Of a DNA stretch of 46,884 nt, positions 11,076 to 21,908 are shown piece after piece. Numbering within the stretch: position 1 is the stretch's first letter; every line of letters begins with the position of its first letter. Below the pieces are notes generated by a model. It did no database searches. It saw only the letters and a list, made by a program, of their open reading frames with translations, and was not told the origin of the DNA. This DNA comes from Cylindrodendrum hubeiense (lineage: Eukaryota > Ascomycota > Sordariomycetes > Hypocreales > Nectriaceae), in assembly GCA_014621425.1 (NCBI GenBank), contig JAANBB010000326.1:1-46884 (forward strand), written 5' to 3'. The position numbers were made by a program, and so were the translations under genes.

Positions 11076-11874
11076 ATGCCTGAGGTAAGTTAAAGCTCCC
11101 CCATGTCCTCAACCAAGCTATACGCCGGTTCTAACCCATACCTAGATCACCGCCCTCCTTTTCGACTGCGACAACACCCTCGTCCTTTCCGAGGAGCTTG
11201 CCTTTGAGGCATGCGCCGAGCTCATCAACAAGATCTGCGCTGAGCGCAACCAGGACATTAGATTCACTGGCGAGACCCTCATCCAGGAGTTTGTCGGCCA
11301 GAACTTCCGTGGCATGCTCAACTCCCTCCAGCAGCGCTACAACATCGAGATCTCTCCCGAGGACCTTGAGACCTATGTGACCGCTGAGGAGGATGCCGTC
11401 ATTGCCAAGCTCAAGGCTGCCCTCCGTCCCTGCCCTGGTGTCGATGAGGAGCTTGAGAAGCTTGCCGCTTCCAAGAAGTACCTCCTCTCCGTTGTCTCCT
11501 CCTCAGCCCTCCGCCGTGTCCGTGCTTCCATTGAGAAGGTCGGCCAGGACAAGTACTTCCCCGGCGATGTTGTTTTCTCCGCTGCCACTAGTCTCCCTGT
11601 CCCTACCAGCAAGCCCGACCCGGCTGTCTACCTCTTTGCCCAAAAGAAGCTCGGCAAGACCCCCCAGGAGTGTGTTGCCATTGAGGACAGCAAGAGTGGC
11701 ACTCTGAGCGGTACCCGTGCCGGTATGAAGGTGATCGGATACGTTGGCCCTTACCCCGACGACAAGAAGGCCGAGATGGAGAAGGTCCTTCGGGATGCCG
11801 GCGCCGTCATCATCATGCAACACTGGTCCGAGTTCCCTGACTGCCTCGCGAAGATCGAAGCTGGCAGCGTCTAG
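11076..11874 (+). CDS. HAD-superfamily hydrolase, subfamily IA (phosphatase-like)
   Basis: Probably a cytosolic phosphatase acting on a small phosphorylated metabolite; the substrate cannot be read from sequence. A 9-nt first exon (11076-11084, only MPE) is followed by a 61-nt intron and exon 11146-11874; the protein is 245 aa. The four HAD motifs are present. Motif I is FDCDNTLV with nucleophile Asp10 and acid/base Asp12. Motif II is the Ser-rich strand VVSSS. Motif III is the Lys of TSKPDPAVY, and motif IV is IEDSKSG. An alpha-helical cap of about 70 residues lies between motifs I and II, as in the beta-phosphoglucomutase/YieH group. The upstream frame is open and in phase, so a longer N-terminus is formally possible but unlikely. 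Stop codons are convergent with rit1, 135 nt apart. Confidence 0.93.
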
Positions 11875-12009
11875 ATACATAGATAATATGCATGCTGCAT
11901 TTCACGATACCCTGTTCTCAAGAGCGGAGGCAGGATTTTGGTAGTTTCATAGGCCTCCCTGCAAGGCACAGATAGAGATAAACAAGAAGACGCAATAAAT
12001 GGCAATTCT

Positions 12010-13535
12010 TCATCTTCGCCAGTCCATTAAGAAACTATTGACGCTCTGTAACGTGGATCGACTGGGGTTTGCCTCTGGGTACGCAGTCATGATAGACCCT
12101 AGTCTGGACTTGATGAGGGTCTTTGTGAATGGCGTATCGGCCCCAGGCTCGCGGAAGTTACCATTCTCATCAAAAAGGTAGCAGGAAATAGCCAGGGCTG
12201 TCCCAACAGATAAGTCTTTTCCTGACTTACATGCAATGACGATCTGCGGTGGAGAGTCGCCTTCAGGTGTCTGAGCCAGGAATTTGGCTGCAAAGGCACA
12301 GATCTCTGGGAGAGTGGTGCGCATATTCCTACTGGCCGCCTTGCCCTTCCCGAGGCCGATCTGAAAGTATGTCGGTGACTTGATCCAAGATTCCTTTGGG
12401 GTCGCTTTAGGGGTAAGGACGATGCGACACTCAGTGGGTTTGGTTGGGTCTGCGGCCAGGGGCAGGGAACACACGGAAATGTGGTGAGTGAGCTGTTTTC
12501 GTAGGCCTTCGTCCTTCTTGTTGGCGTCTTGGTCGCTGACGAGTTGGGCAATGAGCTCGGGCAGGTCTGCCTCGGAGGCGACGAGGAGATTTTCGAGGTG
12601 CTCCCAGAACACGGTCGGTGTAAGCCCGCATGCCCAATTCTCCGTGTCGTCCCCCGCACCCTGGATATACCCACCCTCGTCCATCTCGCTTCCTACCACA
12701 CGCCGACTGGCTGTGCAGCAAATGACGGGGCGGAAGTTCTCGAAGATCGACGCACCGGCGGCGTTCGCCTCGGGAAGAGACGACTCTGGGGTAACCCAGA
12801 CAGGACGCAGTGGCTTGGTGAGACAGGACGGGAGGTCGAGATTCAGCGCCTGCAGAGAGGCGAGAAACTGCGGGAGGAGGGCTGTGATCTGGGCGTGCGC
12901 GGATGGAGGGAGGAAGGGCGGCAGATGCAGCACTGGGGAAGATGGGTGTGAGGGGAGGAGAGCAAGGTTAAGGACGGTGCACCAGACGGGGAGGGTGGTG
13001 GAGAGGGCGTCGGGCATGCCTTTAGGAGTTTAGTCGGTTTGTATAATATGATTTTGGCTGAGGAGGAACTTACGCTTGCCGCGGCGGGTAGAGTCTACAA
13101 TGATGATGCTATCAAGAGGTCAGCCACATGAGGTATCACAACATTCCCCGAATGTAGCCCCAGCTCCACAGAAAACACCCGTCTCTACATCCAATTAACA
13201 TACCCGTCATTCTTCTCCGCCATGTCAATCAAATGCAGATTCAGCCTCCTGGTGCTGAACTTCCACGCGCGCTCATGCCCATCGGTGCTCTTGAAATAGG
13301 CCCCGGCGGCCTTGTCCGCTGGCGGGATGTACCAGCTGCCGCAGCGCTCGTTGGCCACGAGCGGCCGGGGCCCGTAGGCTGTAGCCACGCGGGCGACGAA
13401 GGCGGCGTCGTCGCGGATGCTGGTGAGACGGTTGTGGATGCTGAGGGTTGTGCGCTTGAGCGAGGCGAGCAGCTGCGACATGGACGGCTGCTCGTGCTGC
13501 GGGAGGATGAGGTCGGAGAAGTGAGGGTCCGGCAT
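12010..13535 (-). CDS. rit1: Initiator tRNA ribosylphosphate transferase Rit1
   Basis: Rit1 adds a 2'-O-ribosyl phosphate to A64 of initiator tRNA-Met, which stops it being used in elongation. Three exons on the minus strand: 13204-13535, a 35-nt exon 13074-13108, and 12010-13019; the protein is 458 aa (yeast Rit1 is somewhat longer). Diagnostic stretches are RPLVANERCGSWYIPP, FKSTDGHERAWKFSTRRLNLH, IIIVDSTRRGKRMPDALS (residues about 112-128) and YIQGAGDDTENWACGLTP (about 240-257). The C-terminal part resembles a dual-specificity-phosphatase loop, IACKSGKDLSVGTALA, with Cys386 in the CxxGxxxS pattern. I chose the ATG at 13535 (MPDPHFSDLILP); an in-frame ATG 33 nt upstream adds an unconserved MNYLLPAHQLT. 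Confidence 0.94.
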
Positions 13536-13873
13536 GGTGAGTTGGTGGGCTGGCAATAAATAATTCAAGAGGGATGAACCACAACAAGTGAAGTGGTGGG
13601 TGAATAAATGAGTCTTAAGTAAGTCAGATATTGATTGGAGAAGTTGGGTTGTGGATTTTCGTGGATGTCGTTGGCGAGTCTTTGCACAGTAAGGAATGGA
13701 TCCACATCTCGACCTTCAAGCTACAACATGAATGCACTCGTCTCACTTGAACCACTGTACACGTTAAGACCACGATAATTTAGTCATGATAAGATTTTTA
13801 CTCTTTTATCCAAAAGCAACCCAGAAAACTACCGCTAACGACTTATTGCTATTTCATCCCAGAAGCACTCAAT
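13536..13873. other. Short intergenic region rit1 / oxidoreductase
   Basis: About 340 bp between the rit1 start and the stop codon of the tandem upstream oxidoreductase gene. It is AT-rich near 13790-13860 and contains single GATA motifs. I see no gene or structured element. Confidence 0.6.
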
Positions 13874-15285
13874 TTACTCGAGCGACCACTTGTCATCCTT
13901 AATCACGATCTTGACCTCACGGCCCTCGTCGATACTCCGTCGTCCAGCCTCCAAGATAGCTGTCGTGGCAATCGTGTTCCTCAGAGTAGGAAGTTCCTTC
14001 TTGTCCAGGTCGGCAGGCGTAGCCTTGCCAGAGTTGACGGAACGGCAGCCGTCGACGAACTTCTCCATCGAGATGTAGCCGTAGCCGGTCTGGCCGGCAA
14101 AGTTGCCGTCCTCGTCGGGAGCATAGCGCATGTAGAAGGGGTTGTACCATGCGAGCTGGCCGATAGAGTCGTCGGCAACATCGTAACCGCGCTTGGCCTG
14201 GTCGATGCGGATCTCGCCGTTGGCGGCCAGGTAATGGAAGTACTGGTTGGAGTGGACACCAGCGCGTTGGGGTGCCGTCCACGATGCCGTGTAGACGCCG
14301 ACGGCGCGCTTAGCGGGCTCGCCCTTCTTGCCCCAAGTGACCAACAGGGAGATGGTGTCCTCGGTGGCCGGGTCGCAGCCCAGTTCGACGGCGACGCCCT
14401 TGGAAGAGGACGCGTTGACGCTGACGGGCACGTATCCACGGCCCTGGACCATGGAGTCGTTAATGTCGATGTGGTGGCTGTTGAGGTAGTAGGAAATATC
14501 TGACTCCTTGCCGGCCCAGGCCTTGAAGGTCTCCAGCTGCGACTTGGGCTGCGACATGTAGCTGTAGAAGTAGTTGAAGTCGCCGAGAGTCTTCGCCTTG
14601 TAGCGGGCGTCGTTGTAGGCGGGGTCGAAGCGCTTGTGGTGCTCGACGTAGACGTAGACGCCGTGCTTCTCAGCGAGCTCGACGAGCTCCTGGTGCTGGG
14701 CGAGGATCTTGACGGCGGGCTTGGTGATCATGACGTGGATGCCACGCTCAATGGCGTAGCGGGCGATGGGGTAATGGGTAGGGTCAGGGGTGAAGATGGT
14801 GATGGCATCACCCGCCTTGAGGGCGTCGATGGCCGTCTTGTAGGCATCTGGCTCGACCTGGTCGTTGCCGGGGAAGGACTCGAAAGATGTATCGAGGTTG
14901 TTGTAGGCGAGGCTGATGTTCTTGTGCAGGTGCTCACCTATTTGGTTGTCATGGTTAGCGGGGTTATTCCAGACATCATCATGACGGCGATCATGGCCAT
15001 GGCGGGCAGGGGAAAGACGATTGCGGGGAAGACATACGAATGGCGGGGAACTTCTTTCCGTTGACACCGACCATGCTCAGGTTCTTGACCTTCTCGCGAC
15101 GGCGCAGGTCAAACAGACTGAGGCCGACGACGCCGACCTTCTTGTCGGAGCCCGAGGCACCAGTACCAACCCAACCAGTGGTGTACTCGCCGGTACCGAC
15201 CTGCGGAGGGATGTCATGTCAGTTGGGTTGAGCTGCGCAATTGGGAGGATTTGAGCCTTACCATCAGCACATTGAGAGGCTCCAT
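13874..15285 (-). CDS. Gfo/Idh/MocA-family NAD(P)-dependent oxidoreductase
   Basis: Likely a cytosolic dehydrogenase of a sugar, sugar acid or inositol-like substrate. Three exons on the minus strand: 15262-15285 (24 nt), 15038-15200 and 13874-14937; introns are 61 and 100 nt and the protein is 416 aa. The Rossmann N-terminus starts [17 protein letters not shown], with the GxG nucleotide loop at residues 10-12. The strand [28 protein letters not shown] corresponds to the family EKP motif but has Thr before Lys-Pro. The C-terminal domain carries the active-site-like [12 protein letters not shown]. The start ATG directly precedes the conserved beta strand, and splicing the first intron joins LM to VGTG exactly. 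It is transcribed away from the DapA-type aldolase gene 2.5 kb off. Substrate is not known to me. Confidence 0.92.
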
Positions 15286-17794
15286 GGTAGCGTGATGACA
15301 GGATCTTGATTGGGAGAAATGCGTGTAAATGTGAATGCGAGGAGGAGGAGGAGCGCAGCAGAAGCAGGTGGGGAAGCAGCTGCAGCAGTTGAGTTTGGTG
15401 GAAGCAGGAACAGCCCTCAAGCTAGGCTACGGATCCGGAGGCACAAACGGCGAAGTAGGGAACAGGTGGAGGAGATGAAAAAAGAAAGCAAGTGGCGTTG
15501 AAGGGGAGATGGTGGACCGGTGCTTCACGGCACATCTCGGAGTTGGCACGCTGCGAATATATGACTTTCCACGGCTTCCAGCTTGGGAGAGCTCATGGCA
15601 GCTTCGGGGTTCTGACCGAGAATGCGGGGCAGCAATTGGAGGGATTCGGCGGGGGAGCATTTCCCTCCAATCCGGGGCCGGCGCTGGCGCGAGCGCGGTG
15701 CCTCATGGGCCATGTTTGACGGTGCATCTGCTGTTGATGCGCCCATGTGTGGTGGAGTCCTCAGACGGGACGTGTTTTACTGCTGTGGAGGAATGGTCGG
15801 AGCCGTAGCACGATGCGGGGGAGGTGGGATCCTGGGAGAAGATCCTAGGAGGGGGACCCTGGTGTTGTGTGATGTTGGGGTGGTGGTGAAGGCAAAAGAC
15901 GGCAGCTGCAAGCACCGTTCGTCGTAAATGCAGTTTAGATACAGGAATCGTGCATCATCTTCGTCATGAACCGACCGGAGACCATTTCCGATGCATTCCC
16001 CTTTGAAATCCGGTTACAGACGGGACTGATGAAGCGTCTGCGGTTGCCCGCCGCGAATTGCTCCTCCGAGTAAGCCTGGCAGCCAGCCAAGCCAGCCCGC
16101 TGGATGAGGCGCGATCCATCGCTGCAACAGCCACAGAGCCACCCCCAATCCTCGTGTCATCTAAATGTCGTCACAGGGAGCCGCAGGGAATTGCTTCGCT
16201 TTGCCCAGAAGGTCTGCCTGCTGAGCTGCCCCTCCCCCACCCCCACACTTGGGCACCCCGCATGTTCTGAGCGACTCCGGCCGCCAATGGCGCGAAGGGT
16301 AATGCTTGCGGTCAGTGTGCGACAGCGGCCAGGTCGGGTTCCTGGCGGTGCCATGATGGGCTTGCTGCTCCCAACACCGGCCTTGTGAATGCACTGGAAT
16401 TTGTCATCCCCAATTGCCTGACCAGACACCTGCGGAAATAGCCTGAATGCTGTTTTTAGCACTGGTGTCCGGACCACAGGCCATGTCCGGAACCGTTACA
16501 CAGTAGAACGGCCCCCCGACTCGCCACTGGTGGAACAACTTTGGGGGCAGCCCCCGCCGTCCCGTCCACTCAGCGTTGCACGCCACCCGTCTTCCATTTC
16601 GCACATCACGGGCAGCCCCCGAACCCGGGCAAGAAATCTCGAAATGTCGCCCCGGGCTCGGCCCCAGGCTGCTGAGTACGAGTGTACATCGAGATGAGAG
16701 ATAACGCTGCCCGGTTCATGTCCAAAATCTCGCAACCGCAGAAGCCTCCTCTTGGCAATGCTCCCACAGCCTACTTGCCCTCGCCTTGATTGGTGATGGG
16801 GGGACTAATACGGAGGAACTCTGCACGACATTACGCGAGTCCGCCCTGTGTCTTGCTCAAGCTCGTCAACTAGCCCCGAGCCATGGAATTCCAGGTGAGT
16901 TCGCGTCTTACCATGCCACTCTTGCACGCCCATCCGGGATGGTTAAAACTTGAGCCGGCCGAGACATGGGCCCCAGCCGCCATGAATCGAGAAGGCATGG
17001 TGCTCGAGGCTTCATGCATCCCTGGCCTCTTGATGACTGCCACACCCTGTCGCCACCCAGTGTTCCTGTCTGGCTATCGAAGATGCGGCACCTGTATTCT
17101 CAGATGCCGATCTATTACCATATACCCCCCTCCCGCATACGACGCCCAGCGGCGTGGGTGGCCCTGCACCTCCATCGCATCAAGTTCTCCTGCGTCAACA
17201 CCCGGTCCGGGTTCAACTCCTCCGGCAGGACGTTTCCGACTTAGCCGCTTCTCTGTGTTTTGTTTGTGTGCACCGCTGCGAGTTTCTGGGCGCTGGATGT
17301 GAGGTTTTCGGGGCTGACGACCGTTCTGGCAAGTGTCGTGCTAAACGACTTACACCGACCCGCCGGCGTCTTTACCCCGAAGCCAGGCGGACTGCGGTAC
17401 AGCGTGTTTCCCTTCCCGGTCTCCCGCAGTTTGGTAATCACAAGACCATCTTCGGCCGGTGGTTCTCAGCCGCCTGCATTGGCTACTCCATCCAAATGCC
17501 GGATCCTTGGGGGGAATCGGGCCAATGCCCACTCGACTTGTGTTGCACTTGACTTCCGGAGCCGAACCCACCCCCAACTTTAGCCTCACGCCCACCCAAT
17601 TCGTTTAGCTTGACGAAACAGCATTTCTCAACTGCCATTGCCCACTAGGTTCTATTAAAGTCCCTCAACTCCCTTCTCCAATTCCTCGTGTTTCTTGGCT
17701 TCTGTATCTCCTTGTGCTCAATTCCCCTCTATCTTGTCCGGTTCTTCATCTCATCCCCACACAGTCCCCTTCACTTCACCCCCCCACGCCCAAC
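15286..17794. other. Shared upstream region of oxidoreductase and aldolase genes
   Basis: A 2.5 kb stretch between divergent start codons. The sequence is GC-rich, with several C- or G-runs but no convincing gene: frames on both strands overlap, lack domains and have no consistent splice pattern. A CT/CA-rich stretch at about 17690-17794 is probably the aldolase leader. I see no tRNA and no transposon ends. Confidence 0.55.
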
Positions 17795-18796
17795 ATGCCT
17801 TCCACCACAAGCGTCAACAATGGCTCCTCCAATGGGTCTACCAACGTAGCTGGTCGCCGACCGCTGCCCACCGGCATCTACGCCCCGACCATGACCTTCT
17901 TCGACCCCGAGACGGAGGAGATTGATGTCCCTACCGTCAAGAAGCACGCTGAGCGGCTGGCCCGCGCTGGCCTTGCTGGTCTTGTGACCATGGGCTCCAA
18001 TGGCGAAGCTGTCCACTGCACCCGGGAGGAGAAGCTTGTCGTCACCAAGGCCACCCGCGAGGCCCTCGATGATGCTGGCTTTTCCTCTCTTCCCATCATT
18101 CTCGGCGCCACCGAGGGCAGCGTCAAGGGCACAATCGAACTGAGCAAGCTGGCCAAGGAGGCTGGTGCTGATTACACACTCGTTCTCCCTCCTTCTTACT
18201 ACAAGGCTCAGATGGACGAGGAGGCCGTCTACAACTACTTCATCGCCCTGGCTGATGGCAGCCCCCTCCCTATCATCCTGTACAACTACCCCGGTGCTGT
18301 CGCCGGCCTCGACATGGACAGCGACCTCCTGGTCAAGCTCGCCCAGCACCCCAACATCGTTGGCACCAAGTTTACCTGTGGAAGCACTGGTAAGCTCACT
18401 CGAGTGGCCCTCGCTACCGATGCCAAGACTCCCTTCCAGGAGGGCTCTGGATACATGGCCTTTGGCGGTATTGCCGACTTCACTCTCCAGACTCTTGTCA
18501 GCGGCGGCAGCGGCATCATTGCGGGAGGCGCCAACGTCATGCCCAAGGCCTGCGTCCGAGTTTGGAACCTCTACTCCAACGGAAAGAAGGACGAGGCGCA
18601 AGCGCTCCAGAAGAAGCTGTCCAAGGGTGACTGGGTGTTGACCAAGGCTGCCATTGCTGGCACCAAGTCGGCTATCCAGAGCTACTACGGCTACGGTGGA
18701 TACCCTCGTCGACCTCTCAAGCGTCTCTCTCCGGAGCAGGCCGATGCCATTGAGGAGGGCGTTCGTGAGATTATGGCGATTGAGAAGACTCTGTAA
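17795..18796 (+). CDS. DapA/N-acetylneuraminate-lyase-family aldolase
   Basis: A class I (Schiff-base) aldolase or synthase that makes or cleaves pyruvate adducts. Fungal members include L-threo-3-deoxy-hexulosonate aldolase of D-galacturonate breakdown, a plausible but unproven role here. The gene is a single exon of 333 aa. The family signatures are visible: GLVTMGSNGEAVHCTREE (about 62-79) for the substrate carboxylate loop, Tyr163 in LYNYPGAVAG, and the Schiff-base Lys192 in NIVGTKFTCGSTGKL. GGIADF and SGGSGIIAGGANVMPK follow, with the C-terminal AIQSYYGYGGYPRRPL. The first 22 residues are a Ser/Asn-rich extension. I chose the ATG at 17795 (CAACATGCC) over an in-frame ATG at 17714, which would add an unconserved leader. 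The gene diverges from the Gfo/Idh/MocA gene, which suggests linked sugar-acid metabolism. Confidence 0.93.
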   Translation: MPSTTSVNNGSSNGSTNVAGRRPLPTGIYAPTMTFFDPETEEIDVPTVKKHAERLARAGLAGLVTMGSNGEAVHCTREEKLVVTKATREALDDAGFSSLPIILGATEGSVKGTIELSKLAKEAGADYTLVLPPSYYKAQMDEEAVYNYFIALADGSPLPIILYNYPGAVAGLDMDSDLLVKLAQHPNIVGTKFTCGSTGKLTRVALATDAKTPFQEGSGYMAFGGIADFTLQTLVSGGSGIIAGGANVMPKACVRVWNLYSNGKKDEAQALQKKLSKGDWVLTKAAIAGTKSAIQSYYGYGGYPRRPLKRLSPEQADAIEEGVREIMAIEKTL

Positions 18797-19663
18797 GAAA
18801 CGGTGGCTACTGATGATTGAGAACTGGGATATCGTCTATCATGAAAACCAGAAGAATGGATGGATAAACGGAGAGACATGAAAGTGCATAGCGTTGGCTT
18901 ATTCTTGAATTCGAAAGGCGCAACAGTTTGTATCGGGTATCCAAGAAACCCAAGGAAAGGGCATCTAGAAGAGGAGCCAATGACTCTCTGCAGTCATGCT
19001 AACTCTGGGATGATAGAAAGACGGCAATTTGGTAAAGGACTAGAGCTCTTTCCGAAGCACGAGGATTATAAGCTTGGATAGAAATGAATGATTTTTTATG
19101 ATTGAACCATAAGATGTTGTGAGACTTGAGAATTTGGTTGAGTTTATGGTTGGTTCATCATGAGTCCTTCGCTGGCGCTGACGTGGATGAAGACAAACCA
19201 CCACCACTCTCATCGAGAATTGGCACCAGTAGCAGCATCCCAAAACAACATGGCTGAGAAAAACCCCCTCACCATCCTCCAGCATCATCTCATAGGCCAA
19301 AAGCAGTGAGAGAGTTTGATTCTCGGCCATCTTACATCAGCCTGGACGCTATCGTCAGCGCCAGCGCCAGCTCGACGAATGAATTGCGTCATATCGTCCC
19401 CCACGCGTTGTGCAAGTCCGGGGGTTATCTAATCAGCGGCGCGGGTATGCATATGGGTGCATAGTGCCAAGCATGGACAATGGCACTTCATCCATGGAAT
19501 ATCTCCGATGCCGCCTGCGCCTTTTGTCGACATACCGCATCCGGTGTTCGCTGTGACCCCGTAATAAGGATAGGCAGGAATCAAGCCGCCTCTGGCCGAC
19601 GACGCCGCTCCTGGACTTGCATGTTACATCTCCCATCACACCTCGCTCCTCCAACTGCCCGCC
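18797..19663. other. Intergenic region aldolase / transporter
   Basis: About 870 bp holding the 3' end of the aldolase gene and the upstream region of the transporter. It is AT-richer between 18830 and 19150. I see no gene or repeat of note. Confidence 0.6.
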
Positions 19664-21425
19664 ATGCGTGAAAACGGAAGCGGAAGTGCGCCTCACCGCG
19701 ACGATGAGGAACAGCAGCAGCACGTAGAGAGCACCGAACGCACGCCCCTGCTCAAGCCGGCCGCACACAATGGACAAGAGCAGCCCGCCGCGGATTCGGC
19801 CGGTGCCAATGGCGTCGGAACCGAGCTTCCTCAGGAAGAGGAGACGACAATTGTTGCGGAGGAGGTGTCATTCACGCGACTGGCGCTGATCATGGGCACG
19901 GCGTACTTTGGCGTCTTCCTGGGCGCCATTGACTCCACCATTATCGCGACGCTCTCGGCGCCCATCTCGAGCGAGTTCCAATCCCTCAGCCTGCTCTCGT
20001 GGCTCGCCACCGCCTACCTCATCTCCAATGCCGCGTGCCAGCCCATCTCCGGCCGCCTGACGGACATCTTTGGGCGCGGGCCGGGCCTCGTCTTCAGCAA
20101 CATCTTCTTCGCTGCGGGCAACCTCATCTGCGGCCTGGCCCAGGACCAGTACATCATGATCCTCGGCCGCGTCGTCGCCGGCATCGGCGGCGGCGGCCTC
20201 ATGAGCATCTCGACCTTCCTTGGCTCGGACCTGATTCCTCTGCGCAAGAGAGGCATTGCCCAGGGCATCGGCAACATCTGTTACGGCTCCGGAGCGATGC
20301 TGGGCGGTGTCTTTGGCGGACTGCTCAACGACCACACCAAGCTGGGCTGGAGGTTGGCGTTCCTCATCCAGGTTCCGCCTGTCCTCCTCTCTGCCGTCGC
20401 CGTTGCGTTCCTGGTCAAGGTGCCACCGAAGCAGTCGGACAAGTCCTTCCTTTCCCGCATCGACTTTCTCGGCGTCTTCTTGACCTCGTCGTTCCTCGTG
20501 CTGCTGCTCCTGGGACTAAACTCCGGTGGTAACTTGGTTCCTTGGACGCACCCCCTCCCGCTTACGACGATTCCTCTATCCGTCCTCACATTTGCTGCCT
20601 TTATCTACTGGGAGAACAGAGTCGCCCAACCTATCATCCCAGTTCGCTTGCTCTCCGACCCCACAGTCCTTGCTGCCTGTCTCTGCAACCTTCTCGGTAC
20701 CATGGTTGTCATGGCCGGTCTCTTCTACGTTCCCCTCTACCTCCAAGTTCTCGGTAGTAGCGCTACCCAGTCAGGAGTGCAACTCCTGCCGTCCCCGATT
20801 GGAGTTTCGGTGGGTTCCATGTCTGCGGGCTTCATCATGACCAAGACAGGACGATACGTGAAATTGGGAATTTCTAGCGTGCTTGTATTGGTGATCGGCG
20901 TTGCTCTGTTTACGGGACAGGACCAACATAGCCCGGCTTGGTTGCCCCCAGTGGCATTTTTCTTCGTGGGAAGTGGCTACGGAGCGATGCTCACGACGAC
21001 GCTGCTGGCTTGCATCGCCGCTGTCGACCACTCACAGCAAGCTGTTATCACGGCTGCTACTTGTAAGTCATTGCGGCTTCCTCGCATGTATTTCACGGTT
21101 CTAATACTTTATAGATCTTGCTCGAAGCCTTGGTAGTGCTGTGGGCATCACCATCGGGTCTGCCGTATACCAGAACATCCTCAAGACCAAACTGTGGGAG
21201 AGGTTTGGGGATGAGCCCAACGCCGCCGAGGAGATTCGCCGAATCCGAGATGATCTTGGAGAGCTAAAGCACCTCCCCGAGGGCTGGTACGATGGCGTCA
21301 TTTCATCGTTCATGGAGGCATTCCGGGGTGTTTGGATCACTCTTCTTTGCATTTCCATCGCGGCCCTTGTTTGCGTCTCGTTTATGAGGCAGCACACCTT
21401 GCATTCGACTCTCGAGAGACGTTAA
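19664..21425 (+). CDS. MFS transporter, DHA2 type, Fnx1/Vba-like vacuolar permease
   Basis: A proton-coupled membrane transporter. Two exons, 19664-21062 and 21115-21425, are split by a 52-nt intron ending tatag; the protein is 569 aa. A hydrophilic N-terminus of about 70 residues carries an acidic dileucine motif, ERTPLL (25-30), the kind that sends fungal permeases to the vacuole by the AP-3 route. Next come about 14 hydrophobic segments, as in the 14-spanner DHA2 group. Signature motifs are FLGAIDSTIIATLSAPI in the first span, GRLTDIFGRGPGL (motif A) and GRVVAGIGGGGLMS (motif B). The layout resembles Fnx1 and Vba basic-amino-acid vacuolar transporters, whereas efflux pumps of this superfamily usually lack the dileucine signal; substrate is inferred only. 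The BAHD-like gene follows 480 bp downstream in the same direction. Confidence 0.9.
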
Positions 21426-21908
21426 GTGTTCTCTCCTGGTGTTGAATTTATTCGCGTTGGGACCGGGGTGCGATATACTATCACGGCAAGAACATTGTTC
21501 ATAGAGATTGAAACAAACAAACAACAATTTGGAGGGGTAGATTGGGGTTCAAACAATAAAATGGGGAAGTCGTAGACAAGAGAATAAGTGCTTAGATACA
21601 AATAAAACGACACACTGTATTGTGATTGATTGTTGCCTGCAGTTGTTACAATAAACTAATTCGGCCCACAAAACGGGTTCCCTTAAATCATCGACAATTG
21701 TGTATCTCGTTCATCATTGTCATTAAGGAGCGATCTCGCACCTGCTGTTTACTTCCTTCCTTCATTCACCTTCCTTCCCCTCGAAGGTCTAACATAGCCA
21801 TCTTCGCCAAATGGGTTGCCAAACATAATCCTCTTGTTTAATTTCCATCGCACTCATCCGCATCTCTTTCTGACATCACTACACATCGAACGAATCGCAT
21901 CAGTCACC
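21426..21908. other. Intergenic region transporter / acyltransferase-like gene
   Basis: About 480 bp, AT-rich, including the short perfect inverted repeat GAACA-t-TGTTC at 21490-21500. The CT-rich part from about 21740 is probably the leader of the next gene. No gene is seen. Confidence 0.55.

Noticed and set aside
10647..11093. N-terminal extension in frame with the HAD hydrolase
   Set aside because: The hydrophobic, Ser/Leu-rich reading comes from a pyrimidine-rich leader. The conserved fold starts right after MPE.
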